Below, piece by piece: positions 7,475-17,041 of a stretch of DNA of 64,000 nucleotides (positions within the stretch are counted from its first letter, which is position 1; each line of letters opens with the position of its first letter). Under the pieces are notes generated by a model. It was not told where the DNA came from. It ran no database searches and saw nothing but the letters and a program-made list of their open reading frames with translations. Origin of the DNA: an uncultured Lachnospiraceae bacterium (GTDB lineage: Bacteria > Bacillota > Clostridia > Lachnospirales > Lachnospiraceae); assembly GCA_946549035.1 (NCBI GenBank), contig CAMNQH010000013.1, positions 1-64,000 on the forward strand. Reading direction: 5' to 3'. A program made the position numbers and the translations under genes.

Positions 7475-9265
7475 ATGATAAAAGACAGGATAGAGGCACT
7501 CCGCGGTGAAATGCTACAGCGGGGCATAGATATGTACATTATTCCTACTTCTGATTTTCATGAGTCAGAATATGTGGGAGATTATTTTAAAGCGCGGAAA
7601 TATATGACCGGGTTTACCGGATCTGCCGGAACTGCGGTAATTACGCAAAAAGAAGCCGGACTGTGGACCGACGGCAGATATTTTATCCAGGCGCAGCAGC
7701 AGCTGGAAAACAGCCCTGTGACTTTATTTAAAATGGGAGAGGAAGGGGTTCCTACTGTAAAAGAATATGTGAAGCAGAAGCTGGGGCAAGGACAGTGCCT
7801 GGGCTTTGACGGAAGAGTGGTCAACGGCAAAGACGGAAACGAGTATGAGAAAATTGCAACAGATAAACATGGTAGTTTGCATGTATCGGAAGATCTGGTG
7901 GATGTGATTTGGAAGGACCGGCCTTCCCTGCCAAAAGGGCCGGTGCGGATACTGTCTTTGGAATATACAGGGGAGAGCACTCTCCAGAAATTATCTCGTT
8001 TGCGGGAAAAAATGAAAAAGAACAACGCTACCGTCCATATTCTGACTTCTTTGTACGATATAGCATGGCTGTTGAATGTTCGGGGCGGCGATATTGAAAA
8101 CGTGCCCGTAGTGCTGTCGTTCCTTCTGGTGACGGAAGACGGATGCTGCTGGTATGTGAATCAAGACGTGGTGGATGAGGAATTGGCCTGCTATTTGAAG
8201 GTAAACCAGATTCAGGTGAAGGATTATAACCATATCTACCAAGATGTAGCGGCGCTCTCTGAACAGGAAGCCGTGCTTTTGGATCGGAGCGTTGTAAATT
8301 TTCGGATTTGTAACAGTCTGAACCAAAAAATCCAGCTGATTGACAAATCAAATCCCACAGAACGGATGAAAGCAGTAAAGAATCCAGTGGAGCTTGCCAA
8401 TACAAAAAAGGCTCATATTAAGGACGGAGTGGCCTTTACAAAATTCATGTACTGGGTAAAACAGCAGGTGGGACAGGAGCCTTTAAATGAGATTTTGGCC
8501 TCCGACTATCTGGAAGCACGGAGACGGGAACAGGAGCATTTTCTGGATTTGAGCTTTGGAACCATTTGTGCTTATGGGGCCAATGCAGCAATGATGCACT
8601 ACAGCGCCACAAAAGAGTCCAATGCAACATTGAAGCCGGAAGGATTTTTGCTGGTGGATTCCGGAGGGCATTATCTGGAAGGAACTACGGACATTACAAG
8701 AACCATAGCCCTGGGAACTTTGACGATGGAAGAAAAACGCCATTTTACAGCAGTTTGTCGGGCAAATCTGAATTTGGCGGCGGCAAAATTCCTCTATGGA
8801 TGCCGGGGAGTGAATCTGGATATACTGGCAAGAGGCCCCTTATGGGATGCAGGCTTGGATTATAAATGCGGTACTGGCCATGGAGTAGGCCATATCCTGA
8901 ATGTTCACGAAGGTCCCAACGGTTTCCGGTGGAAAATTGTGCCGGAGCGCAACGACAGCTGTGTGCTGGAAGAGGGAATGGTCACTACCGATGAGCCGGG
9001 AGTATATTTGGAAGGAAAATATGGGATTCGGACGGAAAATGAGCTGATCTGCCGAAAGGGAGAAAAGAACGAGTACGGTCAATTTATGTATTTTGAAACG
9101 ATTACTTATGCCCCTATTGATCTGGACGGGATTCTGCCGGAAGAGATGAACGAGACGGAACGGCGCAGGCTGAATGAGTATCATAAAATGGTATACGATA
9201 CCTTGTCACCCTATTTGTCACAGGAAGAAAATGATTGGTTGAAGACGTATACAAGAGCTATATAA
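7475..9265 (+). CDS. pepP: Xaa-Pro aminopeptidase, M24B family
   Basis: This 596-residue enzyme has the three-part layout of the long (eukaryote-like) aminopeptidase P: two creatinase-type N-terminal domains (about 1-300) and a C-terminal pita-bread M24 domain. It removes an N-terminal residue next to proline and uses two metal ions. Visible metal-site motifs are VDSGGHYLEGTTDITR near residue 395, GTGHGVGHILNVHEGP near 465, TTDEPGVYLEG, and RTENELI near the end. There is no signal peptide, so it is cytosolic and probably acts in peptide turnover. AAAGGAG lies 10 bases before the ATG. It follows the MBL lipoprotein by 30 bases and probably shares its transcript. Confidence 0.93.
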   Translation: MIKDRIEALRGEMLQRGIDMYIIPTSDFHESEYVGDYFKARKYMTGFTGSAGTAVITQKEAGLWTDGRYFIQAQQQLENSPVTLFKMGEEGVPTVKEYVKQKLGQGQCLGFDGRVVNGKDGNEYEKIATDKHGSLHVSEDLVDVIWKDRPSLPKGPVRILSLEYTGESTLQKLSRLREKMKKNNATVHILTSLYDIAWLLNVRGGDIENVPVVLSFLLVTEDGCCWYVNQDVVDEELACYLKVNQIQVKDYNHIYQDVAALSEQEAVLLDRSVVNFRICNSLNQKIQLIDKSNPTERMKAVKNPVELANTKKAHIKDGVAFTKFMYWVKQQVGQEPLNEILASDYLEARRREQEHFLDLSFGTICAYGANAAMMHYSATKESNATLKPEGFLLVDSGGHYLEGTTDITRTIALGTLTMEEKRHFTAVCRANLNLAAAKFLYGCRGVNLDILARGPLWDAGLDYKCGTGHGVGHILNVHEGPNGFRWKIVPERNDSCVLEEGMVTTDEPGVYLEGKYGIRTENELICRKGEKNEYGQFMYFETITYAPIDLDGILPEEMNETERRRLNEYHKMVYDTLSPYLSQEENDWLKTYTRAI

Positions 9266-9281
9266 TAGGAAGAGACGGTGC

Positions 9282-9890
9282 TTGACCATGAAAAAATGGA
9301 AGAATTGGACGGGCGTCCTTTTGGCTGCAGGAATCCTTTTGGCCGTATCGGGGTGCGGCAAAGATATGGAGATGCCGGAGGTTCCCGAACCCGGAACAGA
9401 AGAGAATACCCAAACCCCGGTAGACGCGCCAAAAGAAGCGGTGGAAGCGGCGGATACTTTTATAGAAGGGATTCAGTCCCAGGTTTCGGAACATGAGACG
9501 TTTCTTTACCGTATGGCGTGGGAGAAGGATGGTATGACTCTTGCCGATACGGTATTTCTTGGAGCAAAAGGGGATGATGTGGAACGTATCGGAGAAGTGG
9601 TGTATATTGATTTTTCTACGTTTGCACAGAAAAACGGAAAGGAAATCAAGACCCAGATGCTGATTTTGTTTGACGATCTTGTGATAAAGTTTCAGGATGT
9701 AGAGGGCGTGGAGTGTACCAGAGAAGTAACCGACGATTATTATGTGATGTATGTGGACGCACCCAAGGAAGCTTTGGGAGAGTTAGCCAAACAGGGGCTG
9801 TTCGCGTTTGCAAAAGGAACTGGCAATATCTCTTTGGAGGCTACCCAGGCGGCCTTGCAAGAGGGCGGATATGAACTTGTAGAACCATAG
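9282..9890 (+). CDS. Hypothetical lipoprotein
   Basis: The protein has 202 residues if translation starts at TTG 9282, which suits the AGGAAGAG site 7 bases upstream; an ATG at 9288 would lose only two residues. The N-terminus is a clear lipoprotein signal (WTGVLLAAGILLAVSGCGK). A Pro/Glu-rich linker follows, then a soluble domain of about 150 residues with alternating strands that I do not recognise. The repeated phrase DAPKEA occurs at both ends of this domain (about 45-50 and 155-160). It ends 95 bases before polA and is probably the last gene of the ridA run. Function unknown; a surface-exposed, membrane-anchored protein is the only safe statement. Confidence 0.8.
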   Translation: MTMKKWKNWTGVLLAAGILLAVSGCGKDMEMPEVPEPGTEENTQTPVDAPKEAVEAADTFIEGIQSQVSEHETFLYRMAWEKDGMTLADTVFLGAKGDDVERIGEVVYIDFSTFAQKNGKEIKTQMLILFDDLVIKFQDVEGVECTREVTDDYYVMYVDAPKEALGELAKQGLFAFAKGTGNISLEATQAALQEGGYELVEP

Positions 9891-9985
9891 CTATGGAACC
9901 GCCTCCAGTAACATTCCTGTACAAAGAAATACTTTAAAAATCCCTTCAAGTGGTGTACAATAAATAAGATTGACAGGAGAATACC

Positions 9986-12637
9986 ATGAGTGAGAAAATA
10001 GTATTGATTGACGGGCACAGTATTCTGCACCGTGCGTTTTTCGGGATTCCGGATTTGACCAATGCCGCGGGGCTGCACACCAATGCCATTTACGGATTTC
10101 TAAATATTATGTTTAAAATCTTAGAGGAAGAGAAGCCGGAGTATCTGACCGTGGCTTTTGACGTCCATGCCCCGACGTTCCGCCATAAGATGTATGAGGA
10201 ATATAAGGGAACGCGCAAGCCTATGGCGGAGGAGCTGCGTCAGCAGGTTCCGGTGATGAAGGACGTCCTGGGGGCTATGGGAGTTACCGTGGTGGAACGG
10301 GAAGGCTATGAAGCGGATGATATCTTAGGAACCATTGCGTCCCAAGGAGAGGCCAGGGGGCTTTCTGTGGTTCTCGTATCCGGGGACAGGGATTTATTGC
10401 AGCTTGCCAGCGACCATATTAAAATCAGGATTCCCAAGACGAAACGTACGGGAACGGAGATAGAAGATTATTATGCCTCGGATGTAAAAGAGCGGTATCA
10501 GGTAACGCCAAAGGAATTCATTGATGTGAAAGCTTTGATGGGGGATTCTTCCGATAACATCCCCGGAGTTCCCGGCATTGGAGAGAAGACGGCTACGAAT
10601 CTGATTGTGGCCTACGGCAGTATTGAGAACGCCTATGAACATGTGGAGGAGATAAAACCAAACCGGGCGAAAGAGGCGTTGAAGAATCATTACGATATGG
10701 CAAAGATGAGCAAGATTCTGGCCACTATTGATACAAATTGTCCCATAGAGTATGAGCTTGACCAGGCCAGATTGGGAAATCTTTATACCCAGGAAGCATA
10801 TTTGAAATTGAAAGAGCTGGAATTTAAACAGATGCTGACTCGGTTTGAGACAGCCCCTTCGGAAAAAACCTCTCAAATAGAACCGGTGAAGATAACCGGA
10901 CAATCAGAGGCCGGGCGGGTTTTTGAGGAAGCGGGAGGCGAAAAACAGGCGTCCTTCCTTTGGGTGCAGGAGAACGGGGAGCTTTTGGGCCTTGCACTGT
11001 CATATCAAGAGAAAGCATATTTTTTCCAGGCAGGCGACCTTTTGCCGGGGGAATATCTGTCCAGAGGTTTGGAGCGTCTTGCCGGAACCTGCAGGGAGCT
11101 TGTTACCCTTGATTTGAAATCACAGCTTGGGTGTTTTTCCCGGGAATTTCTCAACTCTGATGGAAGAAACCGTTTGCTGGACGTACAAATCGGAGCATAT
11201 TTGCTGAATCCATTGAAAAATGAGTATCCTTATGAGGATATGGCCAAAGATTATTGTGACGGCAGAATGATTCCTTCCCGTGGGGAGCTGATGGGAAAGT
11301 CCGGACTATCCCAGGCATTCAAGGAGCAGCCGGAGGCCTTTTTGCAATGGGCTTGTTATCAGTGCCAGACCGCGAACTTAGCCTGGAAGGAAGTCTGGTG
11401 GCAGTTGGGCGAATATGGGATGCAGCAGCTGTTTGAAACCATTGAAATGCCTTTGGTATTTACGTTGTATGATATGGAGCGGGCCGGGATTCTGGTGCGG
11501 GTGGATGAATTAAAGGCCTACGGACAGAATCTTGTGGGCCAGATTGAGCAGCTGGAGCAGGAGATTTATCAGGAGGCCGGAGAAGAGTTTAATATCAATT
11601 CTCCCAAGCAGCTAGGGGTTATTTTATTTGATAAATTAAAAATGCCCAATGGGAAAAAGACCAAGACCGGGTATTCCACGGCGGCTGATGTGTTGGAGAA
11701 GCTGGCGCCGGATTATCCCATCGTTTCTAAAATATTGTTTTACCGCCAGCTGACAAAGCTGAAATCAACTTACGCGGACGGTCTGGTAAATTATATTCAG
11801 GAAGACGGAAGGATTCACAGTAATTTTAACCAGACGATTACTGCCACGGGAAGAATCAGCAGCACGGAGCCGAATCTTCAGAACATTCCCATCCGTGTGG
11901 AGCTGGGACGCCTGATACGAAAGGTGTTTGTTCCGGCGGAAGGGTATGTATTTGTGGACGCGGATTATTCCCAGATTGAGCTTCGAGTACTGGCTCATAT
12001 GTCGGGGGATGAGAATCTCATCGAAGCATACCGTCAGGCTCAGGATATCCACCGGATGACGGCTTCCCAGGTATTCCATATTCCCTTTGAAGAGGTAACG
12101 GATCTTCAGCGGCGTAATGCCAAGGCCGTGAATTTTGGAATTGTCTATGGGATCAGTTCTTTTGGGTTAAGCCAGGATTTGAGTATCACCAAAAAAGAAG
12201 CCCAGGATTATATCGAGCGGTATTTTGACACCTATCCGGGGATCAAATCATTTTTAGACGGCCTAGTGTCCCAGGCGAAGGAAAAAGGCTGCGTCACTAC
12301 TATGTTTGGCAGGCGCAGGCCCGTACCGGAGATTTCCTCGGGGAACTTTACCCAGCGTTCCTTTGGAGAACGCGTTGCTATGAATTCACCGATTCAGGGA
12401 ACGGCTGCGGATATTATCAAGATCGCTATGATAAGGGTAAATGAGACCATGAAGGAGAAGGGGATGAAATCCAGGCTGATTCTGCAGGTGCATGATGAGC
12501 TTTTGGTTGAGGCGGCCAAAGAGGAGCTTTCCCAAGTGGAGGAGATTTTACACAGAGAAATGGAATCAGCGGCAGCTCTTTCCGTTGCGTTGGAAATTGA
12601 TATGAATACCGGAAAAAACTGGTATGATGCCCATTAA
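9986..12637 (+). CDS. polA: DNA polymerase I (no proofreading exonuclease)
   Basis: This 883-residue enzyme fills gaps and removes RNA primers during replication and repair. The N-terminal 290 residues are the 5'-3' flap nuclease (LIDGHSILHRAFFG, EADDILGT, GDRDLLQL, GDSSDNIPGVPGIGEKTA). The polymerase domain has motif A (VDADYSQIELR, about 657-667), the O-helix (RRNAKAVNFGIVYG, about 710-723) and motif C (LQVHDELLVE, about 832-841). The middle 3'-5' exonuclease domain is degenerate: the DxE metal-binding pair of motif I and the YxxxD of motif III are missing, and only a motif-II-like LDVQIGAYLLNP remains. That matches Bacillus-type PolA enzymes. SD is AGGAG. The upstream 95 bases hold only a weak promoter (TTTAAA-N17-TACAAT). 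Confidence 0.97.
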   Translation: MSEKIVLIDGHSILHRAFFGIPDLTNAAGLHTNAIYGFLNIMFKILEEEKPEYLTVAFDVHAPTFRHKMYEEYKGTRKPMAEELRQQVPVMKDVLGAMGVTVVEREGYEADDILGTIASQGEARGLSVVLVSGDRDLLQLASDHIKIRIPKTKRTGTEIEDYYASDVKERYQVTPKEFIDVKALMGDSSDNIPGVPGIGEKTATNLIVAYGSIENAYEHVEEIKPNRAKEALKNHYDMAKMSKILATIDTNCPIEYELDQARLGNLYTQEAYLKLKELEFKQMLTRFETAPSEKTSQIEPVKITGQSEAGRVFEEAGGEKQASFLWVQENGELLGLALSYQEKAYFFQAGDLLPGEYLSRGLERLAGTCRELVTLDLKSQLGCFSREFLNSDGRNRLLDVQIGAYLLNPLKNEYPYEDMAKDYCDGRMIPSRGELMGKSGLSQAFKEQPEAFLQWACYQCQTANLAWKEVWWQLGEYGMQQLFETIEMPLVFTLYDMERAGILVRVDELKAYGQNLVGQIEQLEQEIYQEAGEEFNINSPKQLGVILFDKLKMPNGKKTKTGYSTAADVLEKLAPDYPIVSKILFYRQLTKLKSTYADGLVNYIQEDGRIHSNFNQTITATGRISSTEPNLQNIPIRVELGRLIRKVFVPAEGYVFVDADYSQIELRVLAHMSGDENLIEAYRQAQDIHRMTASQVFHIPFEEVTDLQRRNAKAVNFGIVYGISSFGLSQDLSITKKEAQDYIERYFDTYPGIKSFLDGLVSQAKEKGCVTTMFGRRRPVPEISSGNFTQRSFGERVAMNSPIQGTAADIIKIAMIRVNETMKEKGMKSRLILQVHDELLVEAAKEELSQVEEILHREMESAAALSVALEIDMNTGKNWYDAH

Positions 12638-12649
12638 AGGAGTAATGTC

Positions 12650-15600
12650 ATGAAAGTGATTGGAATTACAGGCGGCGTTGGAGCCGGAAAAAGCGCAGTT
12701 TTGGATTATATTGAAGCTAATTTTCGGGCGAAGGTACTGAAAGCGGATGAAATTGCCCATACGCTGATGGAGCCGGGGAGCAGATGTTATGAGGCATTAA
12801 AAGGGAGACTGCCGGAGCGCTTGTTTTTGGAAGACGGGACGATTGATAAGAAGGCACTGGGAGCAGCTATGTTTTCCAATGACGAGCTGCGGGAAGAAAT
12901 CAACGAGATCGTTCACCCGGCCGTTAAGGTGTATATTCTGGACATGATTGCAAAGGAGAAAAAAAGCGGTACCATAGATTATCTGATGGTGGAGGCGGCT
13001 CTTTTGATAGAGGATGGATATGAGAATATCTGTGATGAATTATGGTATGTCCATGCATCGGAGGAGCAGCGGAAAAAGCGGTTAATGGAGAGCCGGGGAT
13101 ATACGGAGAAGCAGGCGGAACGGATTTTTTCCAGCCAGCTTTCCGAAGGGGCTTACCGGAAGCACTGCCGGGTAGTGATTGAAAATGACAAGACATTGGA
13201 GAATGCATGTTATCAGGTAACCCAGGCGTTGAGCGAAAAGGGAGATGCGGAAATGGATATGCGCCAGCTGGAGGAGCGGCTGGTATTCGGCCTGGATATC
13301 GGAACCAGGAATATCGTAGGAACGGTAGGCTACAAGGAAGGGGACGAATTTTATGTGGTGGCCCAGTATGTGAAGGAGCATGAGACTCGTTCCATGTTGG
13401 ACGGCCAGATTCATGATATTGGCCGGGTAGGCAGAAGCATTAGCGTGGTAAAGCGCCAGCTGGAGCATCAGCTTGGGGTTACCCTGCATGAAGTATGTAT
13501 TGCGGCTGCGGGACGTGTGTTAAAGACGGTTACCACCAGCGTGGAATATGAATTTGAGGAAGATACCGTAGTAGAACGGGAGCATATCCATACCTTAGAG
13601 CTTTTGGGCGTAGAGAAGGCCCAGCAGATTTTGAATGAGAATAACGACACCAAGTTCCGGTTTTACAGTGTAGGTTATTCTGTGATGAAATATTATGTGA
13701 ATGAAGAGGTATACTCCAACCTGGAAAGCCATAAGGCGAGACGCATCAGTGCGGATATTATCGTGACATTTTTACCGGAAGAGGTTGTGGATGATCTGTA
13801 TTCCGCGGTGGATATTGCAGGGCTTAGAGTTGCCAGTCTGACCCTGGAGCCTATCGCAGCCATTAATGTGGCCATTCCGGAAACCTTCCGTATGTTGAAT
13901 ATCGCTTTGGTGGATGTGGGAGCGGGCACCAGCGATATTTCCGTAACCAGGGACGGAAGTATCATAGCATATGGTATGATTCCCAGCGCCGGGGATGAAA
14001 TTACAGAGATGCTGGTGCAGCATTATCTGGTGGATTTCAAGACGGCGGAGCATATTAAGCTGGAGTCCGGCATATCAGATGAAATAACGTATATGGATAT
14101 TATGAGTATCAACCACACCATACCTGCAGAGGAAGTGTGGGAACTGACGGCGCCTTTGGTAGAGAAACTGGTAAAGGAAATTGCAGCCAAGATCAAGGAA
14201 TTGAACGGGGACGAGTCTGTAAGCGCAACCTTTGTGGTAGGGGGCGGCGGCAAAGTCCATGATTTTGTGAAGCTTCTGTCTCAGGAATTGGGGCTGCCCC
14301 AGGAGCGGGTGGCGCTGCGAGGGGAAGAAGTGCTGCGGGAAGTGCATTTTCTTCAGAAAGATATTAAGAAAGACCCATTGCTGGTTACGCCTATTGGAAT
14401 CTGCCTGAATTTTTATGATCAGCGGAATAATTTTATTTTTGCCCGTTTTAACGGAGAGCGGATTAAGTTGTATGACAATGGGAAGCTGACGATTGTAGAT
14501 GCGGCGTTGGAGGCAGGCTTTCCCAAAGAACAGTTGTTTCCAAGGAGAGGCCAGGAGATTAATTTCACGCTGGACGGAAAGAGCCGGATTGCCAGAGGAG
14601 AGGCTGGCGAGAGCGCTATTGTGCGGGTAAACGGCAGCGTAGTAAATATTAATACTCCTTTGGAACAGAATTCAGAGATTACCATAGAACCTTCGACCAT
14701 GGGGGTAAATGCGGCTTGCAGGCTGGATGAACTGGAAGAATATCGAATTTCTACCTTAACCTTTGAGGTAAACGGCCGGGTAGTGCATTGTCCCAAATTT
14801 TTTGAAGTAAATGGAACCCTAGAGCCTCCCTTCTATTTGATTCAGGAAGGGGACTGCATAGAAACAAGAAGCTTCTATACCGTGGGCCAGGTCATGGAGT
14901 TTATGGATGTAGAAGTAGATTCGGACCGGGATATTTTCGTGAATAACCGGCCGGCGGATCTGGATACCTTGGTATATGAGAATTTCAGCATAGAGTGGAC
15001 GGTACTCTCCTTTCGGACGCCGGAATCGGAGGTGGCCAAGAGCCGCTCTGGCGCGTCGGAAAAAAAGAAGAACCAAGGTAAGCCTCCAGCCAAGTTTGAG
15101 TGGCCGTTCGGCTTAGGCAGAGAGATTGCTCAGCGGAAAAAGAAGGAAGCGGAAGAAAAGGAGAAGGTTGTTTCCAAGGAAGAAGAGGCTTCTGTACAGG
15201 AAAACGGTCAGAAGCCGGAGGATGTAAAAGAGTCTCAGCCTCAGGAGGGAGTAAAGGTCCAGCCGGATGCAGCAGAGAGTGTTCAGCCAGTTGAAGAACC
15301 GAAGCAGGCGGTAACCATCCAGGAGATAAGCAGCGTGGATGTGGAGGAAGTTAAGGAAGAGAACCATGAGGCTGCATTGACAGAAGAAGCCGCCCAGTCA
15401 GCCCTTGATGATACAAAGGAGCCTGGAAAAGAGCAGGTAATATCTGATGGGAAAGAGGAACCGGGTTTGGATATGGAAGACCCGGAATCAGAAGCGGAAA
15501 CGAAAGCTGAAACGGAAACGGAAGCGGACGACCAGAAAGAGACTGTCGGTCATTCGGACCTGAATCATTTGGTGGCGGGGCTGACCAAGGAATTGTCTAA

Positions 15601-15880
15601 GACCACAGGCGTTGCCAGTAAGGAAGAAGAGCAGCCGGACGCAGCAGAGGAAGCTCAAAGGCAGGAGGATGGTTCCATTACCGTGACCGCCAATAAGGAG
15701 ACGATAACCCTTACCGGGAAGGAGAGTTATGTCCTGGTGGATATTTTTGAATATATTTCCTTTGACTTAAATTCAGGAGACGGAAGGAGAATCATTGTAA
15801 ATCTCAACGGAGAAAGTCCCTCCTATATGCAGGAATTAAAAGACGGGGACGTAATTGAGGTTTACTGGCAGGAGAAATGA
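12650..15880 (+). CDS. coaE: Dephospho-CoA kinase fused to an FtsA-like actin-fold protein
   Basis: One open frame encodes 1076 residues. Residues 1-200 are a complete dephospho-CoA kinase, which performs the last step of coenzyme A synthesis: P-loop GGVGAGKS at 8-15, LKADEIAH, and the usual C-terminal helix. From residue 202 an FtsA/PilM-like actin-fold protein follows: GLDIGTRNIVG near 213, VDVGAGTSDISV for the second phosphate loop, and VVGGGGKVHDF for the adenosine motif. This part also has extra strand-rich segments (about 600-800), a long acidic Glu/Lys/Gln-rich linker (about 810-1000) and a small C-terminal domain. In related genomes I would expect two separate genes, and a ribosome site with ATG sits at the junction. 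The gene starts 12 bases after polA and leads a run to MATE. Confidence 0.87.
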   Translation: MKVIGITGGVGAGKSAVLDYIEANFRAKVLKADEIAHTLMEPGSRCYEALKGRLPERLFLEDGTIDKKALGAAMFSNDELREEINEIVHPAVKVYILDMIAKEKKSGTIDYLMVEAALLIEDGYENICDELWYVHASEEQRKKRLMESRGYTEKQAERIFSSQLSEGAYRKHCRVVIENDKTLENACYQVTQALSEKGDAEMDMRQLEERLVFGLDIGTRNIVGTVGYKEGDEFYVVAQYVKEHETRSMLDGQIHDIGRVGRSISVVKRQLEHQLGVTLHEVCIAAAGRVLKTVTTSVEYEFEEDTVVEREHIHTLELLGVEKAQQILNENNDTKFRFYSVGYSVMKYYVNEEVYSNLESHKARRISADIIVTFLPEEVVDDLYSAVDIAGLRVASLTLEPIAAINVAIPETFRMLNIALVDVGAGTSDISVTRDGSIIAYGMIPSAGDEITEMLVQHYLVDFKTAEHIKLESGISDEITYMDIMSINHTIPAEEVWELTAPLVEKLVKEIAAKIKELNGDESVSATFVVGGGGKVHDFVKLLSQELGLPQERVALRGEEVLREVHFLQKDIKKDPLLVTPIGICLNFYDQRNNFIFARFNGERIKLYDNGKLTIVDAALEAGFPKEQLFPRRGQEINFTLDGKSRIARGEAGESAIVRVNGSVVNINTPLEQNSEITIEPSTMGVNAACRLDELEEYRISTLTFEVNGRVVHCPKFFEVNGTLEPPFYLIQEGDCIETRSFYTVGQVMEFMDVEVDSDRDIFVNNRPADLDTLVYENFSIEWTVLSFRTPESEVAKSRSGASEKKKNQGKPPAKFEWPFGLGREIAQRKKKEAEEKEKVVSKEEEASVQENGQKPEDVKESQPQEGVKVQPDAAESVQPVEEPKQAVTIQEISSVDVEEVKEENHEAALTEEAAQSALDDTKEPGKEQVISDGKEEPGLDMEDPESEAETKAETETEADDQKETVGHSDLNHLVAGLTKELSKTTGVASKEEEQPDAAEEAQRQEDGSITVTANKETITLTGKESYVLVDIFEYISFDLNSGDGRRIIVNLNGESPSYMQELKDGDVIEVYWQEK
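13238..13255 (+). promoter_or_regulatory. Internal ribosome site and start at the CoaE/FtsA-like junction
   Basis: AAGGGAG (13238-13244) stands 8 bases before an in-frame ATG (13253-13255), codon 202. Initiation here would give a free FtsA-like protein beginning MDMRQLEERLVFGLDIG. It suggests that the two proteins were once separate, with the coaE stop lost. Confidence 0.5.
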
Positions 15881-15881
15881 A

Positions 15882-16679
15882 ATGAGACTATGCAGCATTG
15901 CCAGCGGGAGCAGTGGAAACTGTATTTACGTTGGTTCACAAAACACCCATCTCATCGTGGACGCAGGCATCAGCGGGAAGCGCATCGAAGAAGGACTGAA
16001 CGAAATCGGCCTAAAGACCAGGGAAATGGACGGAATTCTCATTACCCATGAGCATACAGATCATGTCAGCGGCCTTGGGGTGTTGGCCAGAAAGTATGGG
16101 ATTCCCATTTATGCCACAAAAGGGACGATTCAGGCAATTCTGGGAATGAAGACTTTGGGAAAAATAGATCAGGAGCTCTTTCGGGAGATTGAGGCGGACC
16201 GGGGATTTTCTTTGGGAGATGTAGAAATATCTCCGGTGGCGATTTCCCATGACGCTGCCCAGCCGGTATCTTATATTCTGCGGCAGCAGGACAAATCTAT
16301 AGGAATCGTTACGGATTTGGGAAAATATGACCAGTATATTATAGAACGCTTCCAGGGCCTTAATGTGCTGCTTTTGGAAGCCAATCATGACATACATATG
16401 CTGCAGGTAGGCAATTATCCTTACTATTTGAAACAGCGGATTTTAGGGGACAGAGGCCATTTGTCCAATGAATTGTCCGGGCAGCTGTTAGGGCAGCTGT
16501 TACATGATAAGTTCAAAACGGTCATATTGGGACATTTGAGTAAAGAAAATAATTATGAAAAACTGGCCTACGAGACGGTACGGCTGGAGGTTGCCATGGG
16601 GGATAATCCCTACAAAGGGGATGATTTCCCTATCCATGTGGCAAAACGGGATACCGTATCACAGATGATAGAGGCATAA
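15882..16679 (+). CDS. Metallo-beta-lactamase fold hydrolase, WalJ/YycJ type
   Basis: The 265-residue protein starts MRLCSIASGSSGNCIYVG, the usual opening of the YycJ/WalJ group. It carries the metal-binding THEHTDHVSG motif (H56, H58, D60, H61), then AISHDA, LLLEANHD and GHLS. The family comprises cytosolic nucleases or phosphodiesterases; YycJ in other Firmicutes is tied to cell-wall stress and DNA repair phenotypes. The start at 15882 follows AGGAG and lies one base after the stop of the coaE fusion, so the genes are coupled. No walRK genes are near, so the exact orthology is uncertain. Confidence 0.87.
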   Translation: MRLCSIASGSSGNCIYVGSQNTHLIVDAGISGKRIEEGLNEIGLKTREMDGILITHEHTDHVSGLGVLARKYGIPIYATKGTIQAILGMKTLGKIDQELFREIEADRGFSLGDVEISPVAISHDAAQPVSYILRQQDKSIGIVTDLGKYDQYIIERFQGLNVLLLEANHDIHMLQVGNYPYYLKQRILGDRGHLSNELSGQLLGQLLHDKFKTVILGHLSKENNYEKLAYETVRLEVAMGDNPYKGDDFPIHVAKRDTVSQMIEA

Positions 16680-16745
16680 GGGATGTAAGTGAACAGGAAG
16701 GCTTTTTGGTCTGGTAAAATGACGCGGCACCTAAAGGAGGAATAT

Positions 16746-17030
16746 ATGGAAAAGAAAGCAGACAGAGTGATTATCACAGTGGTGGGAAAGGATACGGTCG
16801 GCATTATCGCCAAGGTATGTACATATCTTTCCAACAACCGCATTAATGTATTGGATATCAGTCAAACCATCGTACAGGATTTTTTTAATATGATGATGAT
16901 TGCAGATATTGGAAGTTCCAGCAAGCCCTTTGATATTTGTTCTAAGGAACTTGCCCAGATTGGCCAGGAGATCGGCGTTGCCGTAAAATGCCAGCGGGAA
17001 GAAATCTTTGACAAGATGCACCGGATTTAA
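16746..17030 (+). CDS. ACT domain protein, UPF0237 family
   Basis: This 94-residue protein is a stand-alone ACT domain: [20 protein letters not shown], then [10 protein letters not shown]-like and a FNMMMIADI strand. ACT domains bind amino acids or other small ligands and regulate partners. It is followed after 11 bases by the PFL protein, a pairing that is conserved in Firmicutes, so they probably act together. The ATG at 16746 is preceded by AAAGGAGG, making it the clear start. The role is unknown. Confidence 0.88.
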   Translation: MEKKADRVIITVVGKDTVGIIAKVCTYLSNNRINVLDISQTIVQDFFNMMMIADIGSSSKPFDICSKELAQIGQEIGVAVKCQREEIFDKMHRI

Positions 17031-17041
17031 GGAGAGCTGTC

